From Bacteroidetes bacterium 24-39-8 (lineage in GTDB: Bacteria; Bacteroidota; Bacteroidia; Chitinophagales; Chitinophagaceae): DNA of 42,656 nucleotides. The DNA lies in NCBI GenBank assembly GCA_002256765.1, contig NCHJ01000009.1, positions 1 to 42,656 of the forward strand. Direction: 5' to 3'. The translations under genes and the position numbers were made by a program. Under the pieces are notes generated by a model. That model worked only from the letters and a program-made list of their open reading frames with translations, did not search any database and was not told where the DNA came from. Shown piece after piece: positions 15,051 through 24,658 of this stretch (its first letter is position 1; each line of letters opens with the position of its first letter).

Positions 15051-17515
15051 TACTGAACTTGAATTTGAATTTGGTTTTCTTGGTTGTTTAATCCTGTATG
15101 AATCTGCAATTGTTGGTTGGCTGCATCATAGTACCAACCCGCTGTTGTTGGCATTGTTTTATCATCATTCTTTTCCTGCAATTGTTTTCCGTTTACCAAA
15201 ACTGATTTGGGTGCTGTTATATGGTGAAGGGTAGCCAAGTATTGAAAATCTTTTACGGCAAAATTGCTGGTTATTTTTTTGATCAATAGCTTGGTTTCAG
15301 TTTTGTTAGTAAGTATTTCATAGTCAGTGGTACTGGATTTTCCTTGTTGGTAATTCAAACTAATCCCATCGTCTTGATACAATAAATGTCCACTGCCATT
15401 TCCTGGATAGACTTGTAAATTCATTTTGTCAACAGGCTTTTCTCCAAAGAATTTCATACCCGGTTGCATGGGTATAATGGCACCCGCTCTTACAAACATG
15501 GGTACTTGATCCAGCGGTGTTAATACATGAATATATTGTCTACCCTTCCACAATTTTCCGGTCCAATAGTCATACCAATCGCCCTTGGGCAAATAAACAG
15601 ACCTTGTTACTGCACTCTTTGTTGTTACTGGACAAACCATGAGGTCATTACCCAACAAGTATTGATCGGCAATGCCATAAACATTCTCATCGTCTTGGTA
15701 CTGCAATACCAAGGCGCGCATCATGGGCATACCCGTTTTATGGGCCTGATAAGATGCTTGATAGAGATAAGGGAATAAGCGGTATCTAAGTGAATCAAAT
15801 TTTTTGAAAATGGCAAATGCTTCTGTTCCATAGTTCCATGGTTCTTTATACGTTGGATGATCCATACCAAACAAATGTGCCACTGGACTCAACATACCAA
15901 ACTGTGTCCAACGTACATACAATTCAGGATCTGCCACGTGTTCAAATCCACCCATGCAATGCGCCCAATTACTAACCCCAGAAATGCCAATATTTAAACC
16001 AGCTTTGATTACGGGAGCAAAATATTGCCACTCACTGGGCCAATCTCCAGCAAACAAATAAGGGTATCGTTGAACACCTGCATAACCTTCTCTTGTGAGG
16101 TTCATGCCACGGATTCCATTATATTGTTGAAACTGCTCATAAGCTGCTTTGGCATAAGCAATGGGAAATAAATTGTGCAATTTGGTTACTTCTTTACCTG
16201 TTGGTCCTACTTTATCAGATTCATTGGCTAATGCACCAAATGCAGATCCTTCATCTGTTTTTAAAAACTTGGCTCCTAAATCAGCAATGCGTTTTACTCC
16301 GTGCTTCCACCACCAATTCACAGATGCCGTATCAAAGAAATTGACAAACTCTCCGGGTTGTCCATTTTCGGGATAAGTATAACCCAATGACCTTGCAGTG
16401 TCTAATAATTGCAATTTATTACCATTGTCAAAACGTGGTCTTACGTGCAAGCCCACCATTTTAAAATTCATGGCGTATAAACTATCAAACATGGCTTTGG
16501 GATTTTGAAAAGTTTCTCTCCATTCAAAACTGGTAGCACCCTTTCCTCCTACTTTGCCAAAAATGCGCCAAATAGAATCAATATGTAGAATGTCTACTGG
16601 CACGCCCATCTCTCTTAATTTTTTGGCCAAGGCCAATACATAGGCATCAGAACTCAAATGTTCATAACCCCAAGTTCCACCAGCATAAGTACCCACTTGT
16701 AAGCCTAGTGAAAAATCTGGCATCATGGGAGACTTGCCTGTGATACTGGTATAAAGGTCTAGCAAGTGTGGAAAGTCTGGGCCGTACATAAAATAATAAT
16801 CCAATTCTGCGCCAATTGCTTTTACCGAGTAATTGTTGGGACTAGTAGCACCCATATCCCACTGCGTGGCAGCACTTGTATGCAAAAAGATGCCATAGCC
16901 CATGGTACTCATAAAAAAAGGAATGGGACTATAATTGGCTTCCAAAATATTGTAGGCGCCAATAATATGGGGCAATCCTTTTCCCCTACCCACATTGAGT
17001 TGTAATTGCTTGGCCCTTTGATCCAGAAAATCCATTCGCTCTCCAAATCCAAAAACATGTTCTCCTGCTTGCAAAATTTTTTGCATGCTTACTGTATCCG
17101 CATTGACTTGAACAGGCGCTTGATTAGAAAATCCGGCATCTGCATTGAGCAGTTTACCTGCTGCATCTAAGATCTTAATCTGAAATGGTTGTTTATTAAT
17201 CTGCAATTGCAGTTTGGCTGTCTTTATTTGAAACCCTGTTCCCGTTTCTGCAACAGTCATGTTAACGGGATTCCATTGGTATTGAATCACCATCCAAGAC
17301 TCTGGGCTTTCAAATGCTCCCTGTTTTCTATACCTGATTCTAAACAGGTCTTCCTTACAAGCTTCTATCTGGTATTTTCCATTTTTGGTTTCAAAGGAGA
17401 TGGTATTACCCTTTCTGACAAATGAGCCTGCGTATTGGTCTACTGATGAATTGGCAAATAAGTTAGCACTGCTGCATAATAGGAAAATGCAAAAAAGGAA
17501 TGACTTTAGAGACAT
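15047..17515 (-). CDS. Glycoside hydrolase family 31 enzyme, secreted
   Basis: A protein of 822 residues. After a signal peptide ending near LFANS there is an N-terminal beta-sandwich (about 25-235), then the GH31 TIM barrel (about 250-600) and C-terminal beta-domains. The nucleophile region is FLKTDEGSAF, the KTD form seen in alpha-xylosidase-type GH31 enzymes, and the acid/base region is FAGDWPSEW. Family substrates include alpha-xylosides, alpha-glucosides and alpha-galactosides; which applies here is not clear. It is alone on its strand after the sulfur operon, and an 18-bp element shared with rhaT lies 63 bp upstream, so it is probably induced with rhamnose and pectin genes. Confidence 0.88.
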   Translation of the reverse strand: MSLKSFLFCIFLLCSSANLFANSSVDQYAGSFVRKGNTISFETKNGKYQIEACKEDLFRIRYRKQGAFESPESWMVIQYQWNPVNMTVAETGTGFQIKTAKLQLQINKQPFQIKILDAAGKLLNADAGFSNQAPVQVNADTVSMQKILQAGEHVFGFGERMDFLDQRAKQLQLNVGRGKGLPHIIGAYNILEANYSPIPFFMSTMGYGIFLHTSAATQWDMGATSPNNYSVKAIGAELDYYFMYGPDFPHLLDLYTSITGKSPMMPDFSLGLQVGTYAGGTWGYEHLSSDAYVLALAKKLREMGVPVDILHIDSIWRIFGKVGGKGATSFEWRETFQNPKAMFDSLYAMNFKMVGLHVRPRFDNGNKLQLLDTARSLGYTYPENGQPGEFVNFFDTASVNWWWKHGVKRIADLGAKFLKTDEGSAFGALANESDKVGPTGKEVTKLHNLFPIAYAKAAYEQFQQYNGIRGMNLTREGYAGVQRYPYLFAGDWPSEWQYFAPVIKAGLNIGISGVSNWAHCMGGFEHVADPELYVRWTQFGMLSPVAHLFGMDHPTYKEPWNYGTEAFAIFKKFDSLRYRLFPYLYQASYQAHKTGMPMMRALVLQYQDDENVYGIADQYLLGNDLMVCPVTTKSAVTRSVYLPKGDWYDYWTGKLWKGRQYIHVLTPLDQVPMFVRAGAIIPMQPGMKFFGEKPVDKMNLQVYPGNGSGHLLYQDDGISLNYQQGKSSTTDYEILTNKTETKLLIKKITSNFAVKDFQYLATLHHITAPKSVLVNGKQLQEKNDDKTMPTTAGWYYDAANQQLQIHTGLNNQENQIQIQVQY

Positions 17516-17578
17516 GCAATCTGTTTTTAACCCATCCGTGTTGGATAGAATTGCAAACTAACCATTCATATAGAATAG

Positions 17579-17596
17579 CCATCCTGTAGCAGCCTG
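17579..17596 (-). promoter_or_regulatory. Putative RhaR operator upstream of GH31
   Basis: The minus strand reads CAGGCTGCTACAGGATGG, 14 of 18 positions identical to the rhaT-rhaR site and nearly identical to the site before GH105 at 33219-33236. It lies 63 bp before the GH31 ATG; the rhaT copy is 65 bp before its ATG. Confidence 0.55.
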
Positions 17597-17610
17597 TAAA
17601 TAGTCTGGGA

Positions 17611-19158
17611 TTATAATCCACTTAAGGCCTTGATTAAGATGCGTAAGCTCCAGAAAATGACAAGAGAGCCCACAGCAATAAACATGGTTTTAACGGGTAA
17701 CTTTCCTGAAAGTCTGGCTGCCAAAGGTGCTGCCACCAAGCCCCCGATAATTAAGCCAGCAATAATCTGCCAGTGGCTAATTCCTAACATGGTGAAAAAG
17801 GTAAGTGCACTAGCAAGGGTTACAAAAAATTCAGTGATACTTACCGTGCCAATGACAAATCTTGGGGTCCTACCTTTTGCAATTAGGGTACTGGTTACCA
17901 AGGGGCCCCAACCACCGCCTCCAAATGAGTCTAAAAATCCACCAGCACCTGCCAACCAACCAGCGTTTTTCACTTTCTGAGGTTTCTTGTTTTTCTTAAA
18001 AGCTGCATAAAAAATACGCAAGCCCAATAAAAGGGTATATGCGGCTAAGATGGGTCTAATATAATTGGCGTATTCATTTCCTAAGACAGACAATAAATAA
18101 GCTCCGCCAACTGCACCAAGAATACCAGGAATCAACAAGACTTTGAATAATTTTTTATTCACGTTTCCAAATCTGTAATGACTATATCCGGATGCGCCAC
18201 TGGAAAACATTTCAGCCGTATGAATACTACCGCTAATAGCAGGTAGATTTACTCCCTGTGAAAGTAAGATAGTAGTACAAGTAACACCATAACCCATGCC
18301 CAATGCACCGTCAACCATTTGAGCTAAAAAACCTGCAAAAATCATCCAATAAAAACTATTATCAACAAAGGTTGGAATGGCACGCACCCCTTTAAGAATA
18401 TCATTAAATGGAATATAGGTGAGAATAAAATAGCCCACAAACATGAAGAAAAAAGCAAAGACAAATTTGGAAGCAATATTTTTCCAACGTTTCTCACTGA
18501 TGGCTATTTCATCTGCTTCATCATCAACCAAACCCTTTGTAAGTTCATTGAGTTGTTTGACTTTTGAACTAAAATCTCCTTTCAAGGTTTTGCGAACAGC
18601 AGACATATTGTCCAATAATTCATCTAATTCATTGGGTAATGATTCCTGAAAAAGCTCTTTGAGTCTTTTGGCAATAGTGGGAGATTTTCCATTGGTTGAA
18701 ATAGCAATTTTTAAATTCCCCTTGGTTACAATAGAGCCCAAATAAAAATCACAGAGCTCTGGTTTATCAGCAACATTCACCAAAAGACCTGCTGCTTTGG
18801 CATCAATCCGTATGATTTCACTTAAGGGAATATCATTCACCGCAACAACTACTAATTCTGCTCCTGTTAAATCAGAAAGATGATAGTCTTTTTCAATGAC
18901 TGTTAACCCTTGGTATTGGGTTTGTAGCTCCCAAATATTTGGATCAACTAGTGATGCCACTACCCTGATTTTAGTGTCAGGTGCATTGTTTAATAAGGCT
19001 TGTAATTTCTCCAAACCTACTTTCCCTGCGCCAATTACCAAGACTTCTAAAGATTCTAGTTTTAAGAAAACAGGGAAAAGCCTGTTTCCCCCCGGAATGG
19101 CTTTTCCCTTATTTTCATTTTCAATTGATAGCGAATCTATATCTGATGATTGGACCAA
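17611..19158 (-). CDS. Precorrin-2 dehydrogenase/sirohydrochlorin ferrochelatase fused to TauE/SafE transporter
   Basis: A fusion of 515 residues. Residues about 25-210 match the N-terminal half of CysG/Met8: FPVFLKLESLEVLVIGAGKVG is an NAD-binding loop, and ISTNGKSPTIAKRLKELF is the conserved chelatase/dimerisation stretch. These steps oxidise precorrin-2 and insert iron to give siroheme. Residues about 230-515 form a polytopic TauE/SafE (TSUP) domain with GALGMGYGVTCT and GGGGWGPLVTS repeats, a family that moves sulfite, sulfate or thiosulfate. The start is a TTG; an in-frame stop lies two codons upstream and no ATG is near. It is last in the sulfur operon, with its own promoter and a shared operator motif upstream. 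Confidence 0.88.
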   Translation of the reverse strand: MVQSSDIDSLSIENENKGKAIPGGNRLFPVFLKLESLEVLVIGAGKVGLEKLQALLNNAPDTKIRVVASLVDPNIWELQTQYQGLTVIEKDYHLSDLTGAELVVVAVNDIPLSEIIRIDAKAAGLLVNVADKPELCDFYLGSIVTKGNLKIAISTNGKSPTIAKRLKELFQESLPNELDELLDNMSAVRKTLKGDFSSKVKQLNELTKGLVDDEADEIAISEKRWKNIASKFVFAFFFMFVGYFILTYIPFNDILKGVRAIPTFVDNSFYWMIFAGFLAQMVDGALGMGYGVTCTTILLSQGVNLPAISGSIHTAEMFSSGASGYSHYRFGNVNKKLFKVLLIPGILGAVGGAYLLSVLGNEYANYIRPILAAYTLLLGLRIFYAAFKKNKKPQKVKNAGWLAGAGGFLDSFGGGGWGPLVTSTLIAKGRTPRFVIGTVSITEFFVTLASALTFFTMLGISHWQIIAGLIIGGLVAAPLAARLSGKLPVKTMFIAVGSLVIFWSLRILIKALSGL

Positions 19159-19182
19159 TGGTTATTGCTTTCTTGAATGCTG

Positions 19183-19190
19183 CAAAAATA
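19183..19190 (-). promoter_or_regulatory. Promoter of the siroheme synthase-TauE fusion gene
   Basis: The minus strand reads TATTTTTG, an exact TAnnTTTG -7 box. A TTTG -33 element is at 19213-19216 with a 22-bp spacer, inside the operator at 19210-19224. Transcription would start near 19176, 18 bases before the TTG start codon. This internal promoter could uncouple the last gene from the rest of the operon. Confidence 0.55.
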
Positions 19191-19209
19191 AGATAAAAAC
19201 TCATTAATC

Positions 19210-19224
19210 CTACAAACTTAGTAG
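19210..19224. promoter_or_regulatory. Sulfur-operon dyad CTACA-N5-AGTAG
   Basis: An inverted repeat CTACA AACTT AGTAG, one mismatch from a perfect CTACT-N5-AGTAG dyad, with the right half extended to AGTAGACT (19220-19227). The same element stands at 27036-27050, 31914-31928 and 31970-31984, always in a control region of the sulfate-assimilation operon. It overlaps the -33 element, as a repressor site would. Confidence 0.55.
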
Positions 19225-19227
19225 ACT

Positions 19228-20223
19228 TTATATTTTGATAGTTGCAATCCAGTCTTTGGCATGTCTAGCTGCATAAGAAATAATACAATCGGCCCCTGCC
19301 CTTTTTAAAGAAGTCCAGATTTCTAGATGTGCTTGACTCCTTTCTACCAAACCCTGGCTTGCCAATAATTCTAGTGATTGATACTCACCACTAACATGAT
19401 AAGCTACCAAAGGGAATTTAGTTTCCTGTTTAATAGTTTGAATGATATCTAAATAAGGCAAAGCGGGTTTTACCATCACCAAATCAGCCCCTTCTTCAAT
19501 ATCCCTGATGGTAGATAGTAATCCATCCTGTGCATTGTAAGCTGAAAACTGATAGGTTTTCCTGTCTTTCAGGATGGGATTATTTCCGGGACTTGATTTA
19601 CAAGCATCTCTAAAAGGGCCATAGAACTGAGAACTAAACTTGGCAGAATAACTCATGATGGCAATATGATCAAAACCATTTTCATCCAAGGCATTTCTAA
19701 TGGCAGCAATTCTTCCGTCCATCATATCGCTTGGTGCAATACAATCTGCACCCGCTTTGGCCAATGCTAGCGCATACTGAGCAAGAACTGTAACAGACTC
19801 ATGATTCAAGACGGCTGTTTGGGTTTCATTGAGCAAACCACAATGTCCATGTTGGGTATAAGCACACAAACAGGTATCAGCAGCTATCCAAACCTGGTTG
19901 CCAAATTTCTTTTTAATGGCTTGTAGTGCTTTGATAACAAAACCAAAATCAAAATCAGTATTTGATTTGTGTAGGGGCACTGGGAATAATAAAAACTTGC
20001 TGATTCCTTGTTCAAGATCCAAGGCAATTTGATCCAGAACAGATGCAATTGTATCAGCAGCAATTTCATTCAGCGATGCCATGGGGGTTCTTTCTTGTAC
20101 AGACTCATCCACAAATAAGGGTTGGATAAAATCACGATGATTCACATATACATTTGCTACCAGTTCTCTTATATGTTCATTGGCCCTTATGCGCCTTCTG
20201 TTACTGGTATATCTTGTCTCCAT
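19228..20223 (-). CDS. hemB: Porphobilinogen synthase (5-aminolevulinate dehydratase)
   Basis: A cytoplasmic enzyme of 331 residues, normal HemB length, joining two 5-aminolevulinates into porphobilinogen. The zinc-site cysteines are in ADTCLCAYTQHGHCG; the two active-site lysines are in MSYSAKFSSQFYGPFR and MVKPALPYLDII. The N-terminus ([22 protein letters not shown]) fits the family, which supports the start at 20223 even though it overlaps the hemC-hemD gene by 37 bp. It lies in the sulfur operon rather than with other heme genes, pointing to siroheme supply. Confidence 0.95.
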   Translation of the reverse strand: METRYTSNRRRIRANEHIRELVANVYVNHRDFIQPLFVDESVQERTPMASLNEIAADTIASVLDQIALDLEQGISKFLLFPVPLHKSNTDFDFGFVIKALQAIKKKFGNQVWIAADTCLCAYTQHGHCGLLNETQTAVLNHESVTVLAQYALALAKAGADCIAPSDMMDGRIAAIRNALDENGFDHIAIMSYSAKFSSQFYGPFRDACKSSPGNNPILKDRKTYQFSAYNAQDGLLSTIRDIEEGADLVMVKPALPYLDIIQTIKQETKFPLVAYHVSGEYQSLELLASQGLVERSQAHLEIWTSLKRAGADCIISYAARHAKDWIATIKI

Positions 20224-21722
20224 GATTGGAATGCTTTGATAGTGGGAAAAATAAGTGGATTCAATCCTAGTCCTTGTAATCTAGTGGCCGTTTTACCAGA
20301 AGGGCATGCATGAATAACACCTGGTTTTACATAAGGTGAACCAACCAGCCATTGCTGATAGCTGGACCAAAAAACCAAATCTACTTTACCAATGGTTGCT
20401 ATTAAGTTAGTATCTAAACTAGGATGTAAACAGTAGGTTGCCGTTGCATGCCATCCTTCAGACAACCACCCTACTACACTATTTTGATTGGTCACAATAC
20501 AACACTGTGTTTTATCTAATTGAACCAAGGAAGTTTCAAATAAGGGCAATAAGGAATCCAATCCCAAACCATCGGCGGAGCCCTCTACCCAAATACCTTT
20601 TTGGGCTAGTGCTAACCAAGTTCTGCTACCTGCAGCCCATACCCTTTTCCTTTGACATTGCTTTATTAATGCAATTGAATGGATGGATTTGTGTGACGCA
20701 ACAAAAACAGCTGTGGTTGAAGCTGGAATTTTTCCATGGTCCAAATTGGTTTCTGTGTAAAAGGATCGCATATGGTCCGTACCACTAAAAACTTCAATGC
20801 TTGCCGGGTTTAAATCAATAGGCTGTTTCCACTCCGTAAATGGTTCCAATTGCTGATTTAATCCCGATGCATAAGTAAAGGAACAATGTGCCAAATCCTT
20901 ATGAAATACACCAAAGGGCCTTGAACAACCATAACCATATTTTTCTGCAAAAACTCTTTCTGCTTGTACGGCATTGGTATGTTCCATACTTGCTATACTT
21001 TCTAGCATACTAATTGCATCTTGATTGGCTTGATTGGTTTCTACCACAATGGCACCTTGACCAGCAGCAGGCGGGCATTCAAACAAGGGCAAGAACATTA
21101 GCTTTTTTTTGCTCAATAGTGCTTCTAATGTTGCTTTTGCTGGCTCATACCCTAATAACCTATTTAATCCTGCAGCAGCAAGAATAATCCCGTCATATTC
21201 CCCGGATTCATCTAGTTTTCGTAATCGCCCATCTACATTTCCCCTAATTGGAATGGCTTCTATCTTTATGGGATATTCACTAAGTTGTGGTAATGCTTTC
21301 TGTAAAAAATCAGTAGCCATTAGTGTTCTCCTGGGAGAAGATGTGCCAATAACAATAGTTTTACCCGTAGCTAGTTTGTCAAGAATATCTTCCTTAAAAA
21401 TGGCAATATCACGAATATCATTTCTGTCAATAATTCGGTAAAAGCTATTTTCAAAAAAAGCATCCCCACTTACATCTTTCATAGAATGAACGGCAAAGTC
21501 AGCAATGCCATTCCTTAAGTCTTCTTGAATCTCAGCGGTAAAAAAATCTTTACCCTCCACTAAGTGTAAGGGAGTACTTTGCTCTCGGTCACCCTTGGTT
21601 TCTTTGACAATAGTATTTAATACCAAATCTGGAAAATAAGCTTTAACCTTTTGGCAAAATAATTCCACTTGCGCTAGCGACAACCAAGAACCCCTACAAA
21701 CAATATTGAATTCCTTTCTCAT
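20187..21722 (-). CDS. hemC: Hydroxymethylbilane synthase fused to uroporphyrinogen-III synthase
   Basis: A protein of 511 residues with two enzymes in series. Residues about 5-300 are HemC: HSMKDV with the catalytic aspartate (D83), [32 protein letters not shown] and the dipyrromethane-cofactor cysteine C266 in [10 protein letters not shown]. Residues about 318-505 are HemD-like ([18 protein letters not shown], then [13 protein letters not shown]). Together they make uroporphyrinogen III from porphobilinogen. The HemC part departs from the common family pattern at several sites, such as GTSSPRR instead of GTSSLRR. The start overlaps the ALA synthase stop as ATGA, and the end overlaps hemB by 37 bp. 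HemD proteins are poorly conserved, so that half is the less certain. Confidence 0.87.
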   Translation of the reverse strand: MRKEFNIVCRGSWLSLAQVELFCQKVKAYFPDLVLNTIVKETKGDREQSTPLHLVEGKDFFTAEIQEDLRNGIADFAVHSMKDVSGDAFFENSFYRIIDRNDIRDIAIFKEDILDKLATGKTIVIGTSSPRRTLMATDFLQKALPQLSEYPIKIEAIPIRGNVDGRLRKLDESGEYDGIILAAAGLNRLLGYEPAKATLEALLSKKKLMFLPLFECPPAAGQGAIVVETNQANQDAISMLESIASMEHTNAVQAERVFAEKYGYGCSRPFGVFHKDLAHCSFTYASGLNQQLEPFTEWKQPIDLNPASIEVFSGTDHMRSFYTETNLDHGKIPASTTAVFVASHKSIHSIALIKQCQRKRVWAAGSRTWLALAQKGIWVEGSADGLGLDSLLPLFETSLVQLDKTQCCIVTNQNSVVGWLSEGWHATATYCLHPSLDTNLIATIGKVDLVFWSSYQQWLVGSPYVKPGVIHACPSGKTATRLQGLGLNPLIFPTIKAFQSWRQDIPVTEGA

Positions 21723-22960
21723 ATTGTCATGGATTTAGTTGCTGACCCTAGTGCTTGCACAGGAAATTGGGACAATGCTTCTGCTAAAGCATCAGCCAAT
21801 TGCTCCATTTCTGTTTGCCCATGTTTGGTGGTGATGGTCACCCTTAAACATGCTTTACCCTTGGGTACTGTTGGATAATTTATGGGTTGCAGATAAATAC
21901 CTAATTGATATAGTAAGTAGTCTGCTATTTGTTTACAACGCAATTCATCCCCAATGATAATGGGAGTAATATGGGTTGGATTATTTAAAAAAGGAATCTT
22001 TTTAGTCAATAACAATTGGCGTAAATGATAGACTTTCTCAAAATAATTTTCCCTTATCTTTTTTGATTGCATGAGGATCTCAATACTCTTGGTTGCTGCC
22101 GCGCAGATAGCTGGCGGAAGAGAAGTGGTGAAAATAAAACCTGAACCAAAACTTCTAATTGCGTCTACCAATATAGCAGAACCAGCAATATAGCCCCCTA
22201 ATACACCAAACCCCTTTGCTAAAGTACCATTGATGATGTCAATACCATTTTGCAAACCAAGCGCTTCAGATAAACCGCCACCAGTATTCCCATATAAACC
22301 AACAGCATGCACTTCATCCAAATAAGTCAATGCTTGGTACTTTTTTGCAAGCAGGATCATTTCTTCCATAGGAGCAACTGTTCCGCTCATGGAATACACA
22401 GATTCAAATACCAAGATCTTTGGTTGATCAATGGGTAAGGATTGCAAAATCTCTTCCAATGCTTTTAGGTCATTGTGCGGAAAAACCTTTTTCTCATTAC
22501 CACTAGCTTTAATCCCTTCAATAATAGAAGCATGATTGTCATGATCAGAAATGAATACAGCAGTTGGTATTAATTTACCAAGTGTAGCCAAAGCTGTTAG
22601 ATTGGCTAAATAGGCACTTCCAAAAACCAAGGCCTTTTCTTTTTGGTGCAATTGAGCCAATATGTTTTCAAGGCTTCTATGAAAATTGGTAGTGCCAGAA
22701 ATATTTCTGGTACCCCCACTCCCAGTTCCACTTCTATGCGTAACAAAACTTAACCTGCTGATTACTTCTTCATGAACACTCATGGCTAGGTAATCATTAC
22801 TACAGCAGTTCACCGCTTTTCGCTTTACGCCTTCTGCGTCTTCAAAATAGAAATGCGGAAAATGTTGGGCAGACTTGTTAACGTCCAAAAAATAACGGTA
22901 GGTACCCTTCTCTTTGAGATGGTCAAGTTTGTTAGCTAATATTTGTTGATAGTTGATCAT
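21719..22960 (-). CDS. hemA: 5-aminolevulinate synthase (C4/Shemin type)
   Basis: A PLP enzyme of 413 residues that condenses glycine with succinyl-CoA into 5-aminolevulinate. It aligns by eye with Rhodobacter capsulatus ALA synthase almost without gaps. The residues I recall as succinyl-CoA contacts there (R21, T83, N85, I86) and the PLP lysine K248 map at a constant +1 offset to R22, T84, N86, I87 and K249. Typical stretches are [64 protein letters not shown] and [10 protein letters not shown]. BioF, KBL and CqsA relatives lack this combination. The ATG at 22960 overlaps the cysI stop as ATGA. It is unusual because Bacteroidota normally make ALA from glutamyl-tRNA. Confidence 0.9.
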   Translation of the reverse strand: MINYQQILANKLDHLKEKGTYRYFLDVNKSAQHFPHFYFEDAEGVKRKAVNCCSNDYLAMSVHEEVISRLSFVTHRSGTGSGGTRNISGTTNFHRSLENILAQLHQKEKALVFGSAYLANLTALATLGKLIPTAVFISDHDNHASIIEGIKASGNEKKVFPHNDLKALEEILQSLPIDQPKILVFESVYSMSGTVAPMEEMILLAKKYQALTYLDEVHAVGLYGNTGGGLSEALGLQNGIDIINGTLAKGFGVLGGYIAGSAILVDAIRSFGSGFIFTTSLPPAICAAATKSIEILMQSKKIRENYFEKVYHLRQLLLTKKIPFLNNPTHITPIIIGDELRCKQIADYLLYQLGIYLQPINYPTVPKGKACLRVTITTKHGQTEMEQLADALAEALSQFPVQALGSATKSMTI

Positions 22961-24630
22961 GCTGTAACCCAATTTTTCCGGATAGCAAAATCACCAAAGG
23001 TTTCATCCAATACTCTTTCCGCGCTAAAGGATTCAAACAAACCATCTAATGTTGCTAGTATGGCTGCTTCCTCCAAATTTTCTTGGTAAATTTTATTCAA
23101 ACGAGCACCCTGTCTGTCTCCACCCAAGTGCAGATTGTATTTACCTGCTGCAGTTCCAACAAACCCAATTTCTGCCACATAAGGTCTGGCGCAACCATTG
23201 GGGCAACCCGTCATTCTTATGACAATGGCTTCTTTGTCTAACTGATGTTTTTCTAATAGAGGTTCTATCTTAGTAATTAGAGAAGGCAAATAGCGTTGTG
23301 CCTCGGCTAATGCTAAGGGACAAGTAGGCAATGCCACACAGGCCATGGAATTTTTGCGAATGGCAGAACTTCCTTCAGTATGCTGGATAATCCCAAATTT
23401 TTCTAAAATGGCATTGACAGCCTCCTTGTTTTCAGGAGCTATTTCGCTTAGGATTAAGTTTTGAGAGCAGGTAAAACGGAAATTGGCAAAACCAGATTTG
23501 GCTATTTCCCACATGGCTGTTTTAAGAGGTAGATGTTCTTCATCCAATACCCTTCCATTCTCAACCAACACGGTATAATACCATAAACCTTGCTGATTTT
23601 TTTGCCATCCAAAATGGTCTACGCGTTTGGTAAAAACAACTGGCTTGGCTGGTTCCAAATCAAACCCAATTCTTCTTTCTAATTCTTTTTTGAACCAATC
23701 TACACCAACCTTATCAACCGTATATTTTAATCGAGACATTTTACGGTCAGACCTATTTCCATAGTCTCTTTGAATGGTTAACACTTCATATACGGCTTTG
23801 AGTGTTTTCTCTTCTCCAGCAATAAAACCAATCACCGTTCCTAGCCTTGCATAAGTATCAGGATTACCATGGGTAGTAGCTAATCCACCTCCAATGGCAA
23901 TATTAAATCCAAGCAATTGCCCTTCTTCAATAATAGCTATCAACCCAATATCATTGGCAAATACATCCACGTCATTATTGGGTGGTATGGCAATGGCAAT
24001 TTTGAATTTCCTTGGCAAATACCTGTCTTGGTATAAGGGATCTTCCTCTTCTTTTCTATCTAAGATTTTCTCTTCATCCAACCAGATTTCATAATAAGCT
24101 TTTGTCTTGGGCATCAACAATTCACTGATCTTGTCTGCATAAGCAAAGACCTGTGCGTGAATGGGTGATTCATTTGGATGCGAGCTGCAAAGCACATTCC
24201 TATTAATATCGCCACAAGTAGCAATAGAATCCAATTTGGCTTTATTAAAAGCTTGGATGGTTGGTTTAATATGACTTTTGATCAATCCATGCAATTGCAA
24301 GGTTTGTCTACTGGTAATTTTAATCACCCCAGTTGCGTGTTCACCCGCAATCTCATGGGTAGCCAACCACTGTGCGGGTGTTACAAATCCCCCGGGTAAA
24401 CGCAGACGAATCATAAAAGAATACAACCTGTCCAGTTTTTTAGCAGCGCGTTCTTCTCTTCTATCTCGGTCATCTTGTTGATACATACCGTGAAACTTAA
24501 TCACGGCTTGGTCGTCTTCCCTAATAGCACCGGTTAATTGGTCTCCCAAACTTTCTTGAATGGTTCCGCGTAAACCTTGGCTAGCAGTTTTAATGGCTTC
24601 TATTACAGATAATTTTTCTTTTGCTGACAT
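22957..24630 (-). CDS. cysI: Assimilatory sulfite reductase hemoprotein
   Basis: A protein of 557 residues, close to CysI length. It contains two nitrite/sulfite reductase ferredoxin-like half-domains. Cysteines for the coupled [4Fe-4S]-siroheme centre are in CVALPTC (C-x5-C) and CPNGC (C-x3-C), and basic substrate residues lie in [10 protein letters not shown] and [11 protein letters not shown]. It reduces sulfite to sulfide with electrons from the CysJ part of the preceding gene. It lies 28 bp after the cobA-cysJ fusion gene and overlaps ALA synthase by 4 bp, so the siroheme user and the first siroheme-precursor enzyme are translationally coupled. Confidence 0.95.
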   Translation of the reverse strand: MSAKEKLSVIEAIKTASQGLRGTIQESLGDQLTGAIREDDQAVIKFHGMYQQDDRDRREERAAKKLDRLYSFMIRLRLPGGFVTPAQWLATHEIAGEHATGVIKITSRQTLQLHGLIKSHIKPTIQAFNKAKLDSIATCGDINRNVLCSSHPNESPIHAQVFAYADKISELLMPKTKAYYEIWLDEEKILDRKEEEDPLYQDRYLPRKFKIAIAIPPNNDVDVFANDIGLIAIIEEGQLLGFNIAIGGGLATTHGNPDTYARLGTVIGFIAGEEKTLKAVYEVLTIQRDYGNRSDRKMSRLKYTVDKVGVDWFKKELERRIGFDLEPAKPVVFTKRVDHFGWQKNQQGLWYYTVLVENGRVLDEEHLPLKTAMWEIAKSGFANFRFTCSQNLILSEIAPENKEAVNAILEKFGIIQHTEGSSAIRKNSMACVALPTCPLALAEAQRYLPSLITKIEPLLEKHQLDKEAIVIRMTGCPNGCARPYVAEIGFVGTAAGKYNLHLGGDRQGARLNKIYQENLEEAAILATLDGLFESFSAERVLDETFGDFAIRKNWVTA

Positions 24631-24658
24631 GCTATGGTAGATGGCTTTAATAATTGGA

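Noticed and set aside
16766-17005. Opposite-strand open frames inside GH31 and other long genes
   Set aside because: They lie wholly within well-supported genes, lack domain sense and reflect codon bias on the opposite strand.
21719-22960. 8-amino-7-oxononanoate synthase (BioF) or 2-amino-3-ketobutyrate ligase
   Set aside because: The sequence has the ALA synthase combination [23 protein letters not shown] and [10 protein letters not shown] and sits among tetrapyrrole genes, with no biotin or threonine genes near.
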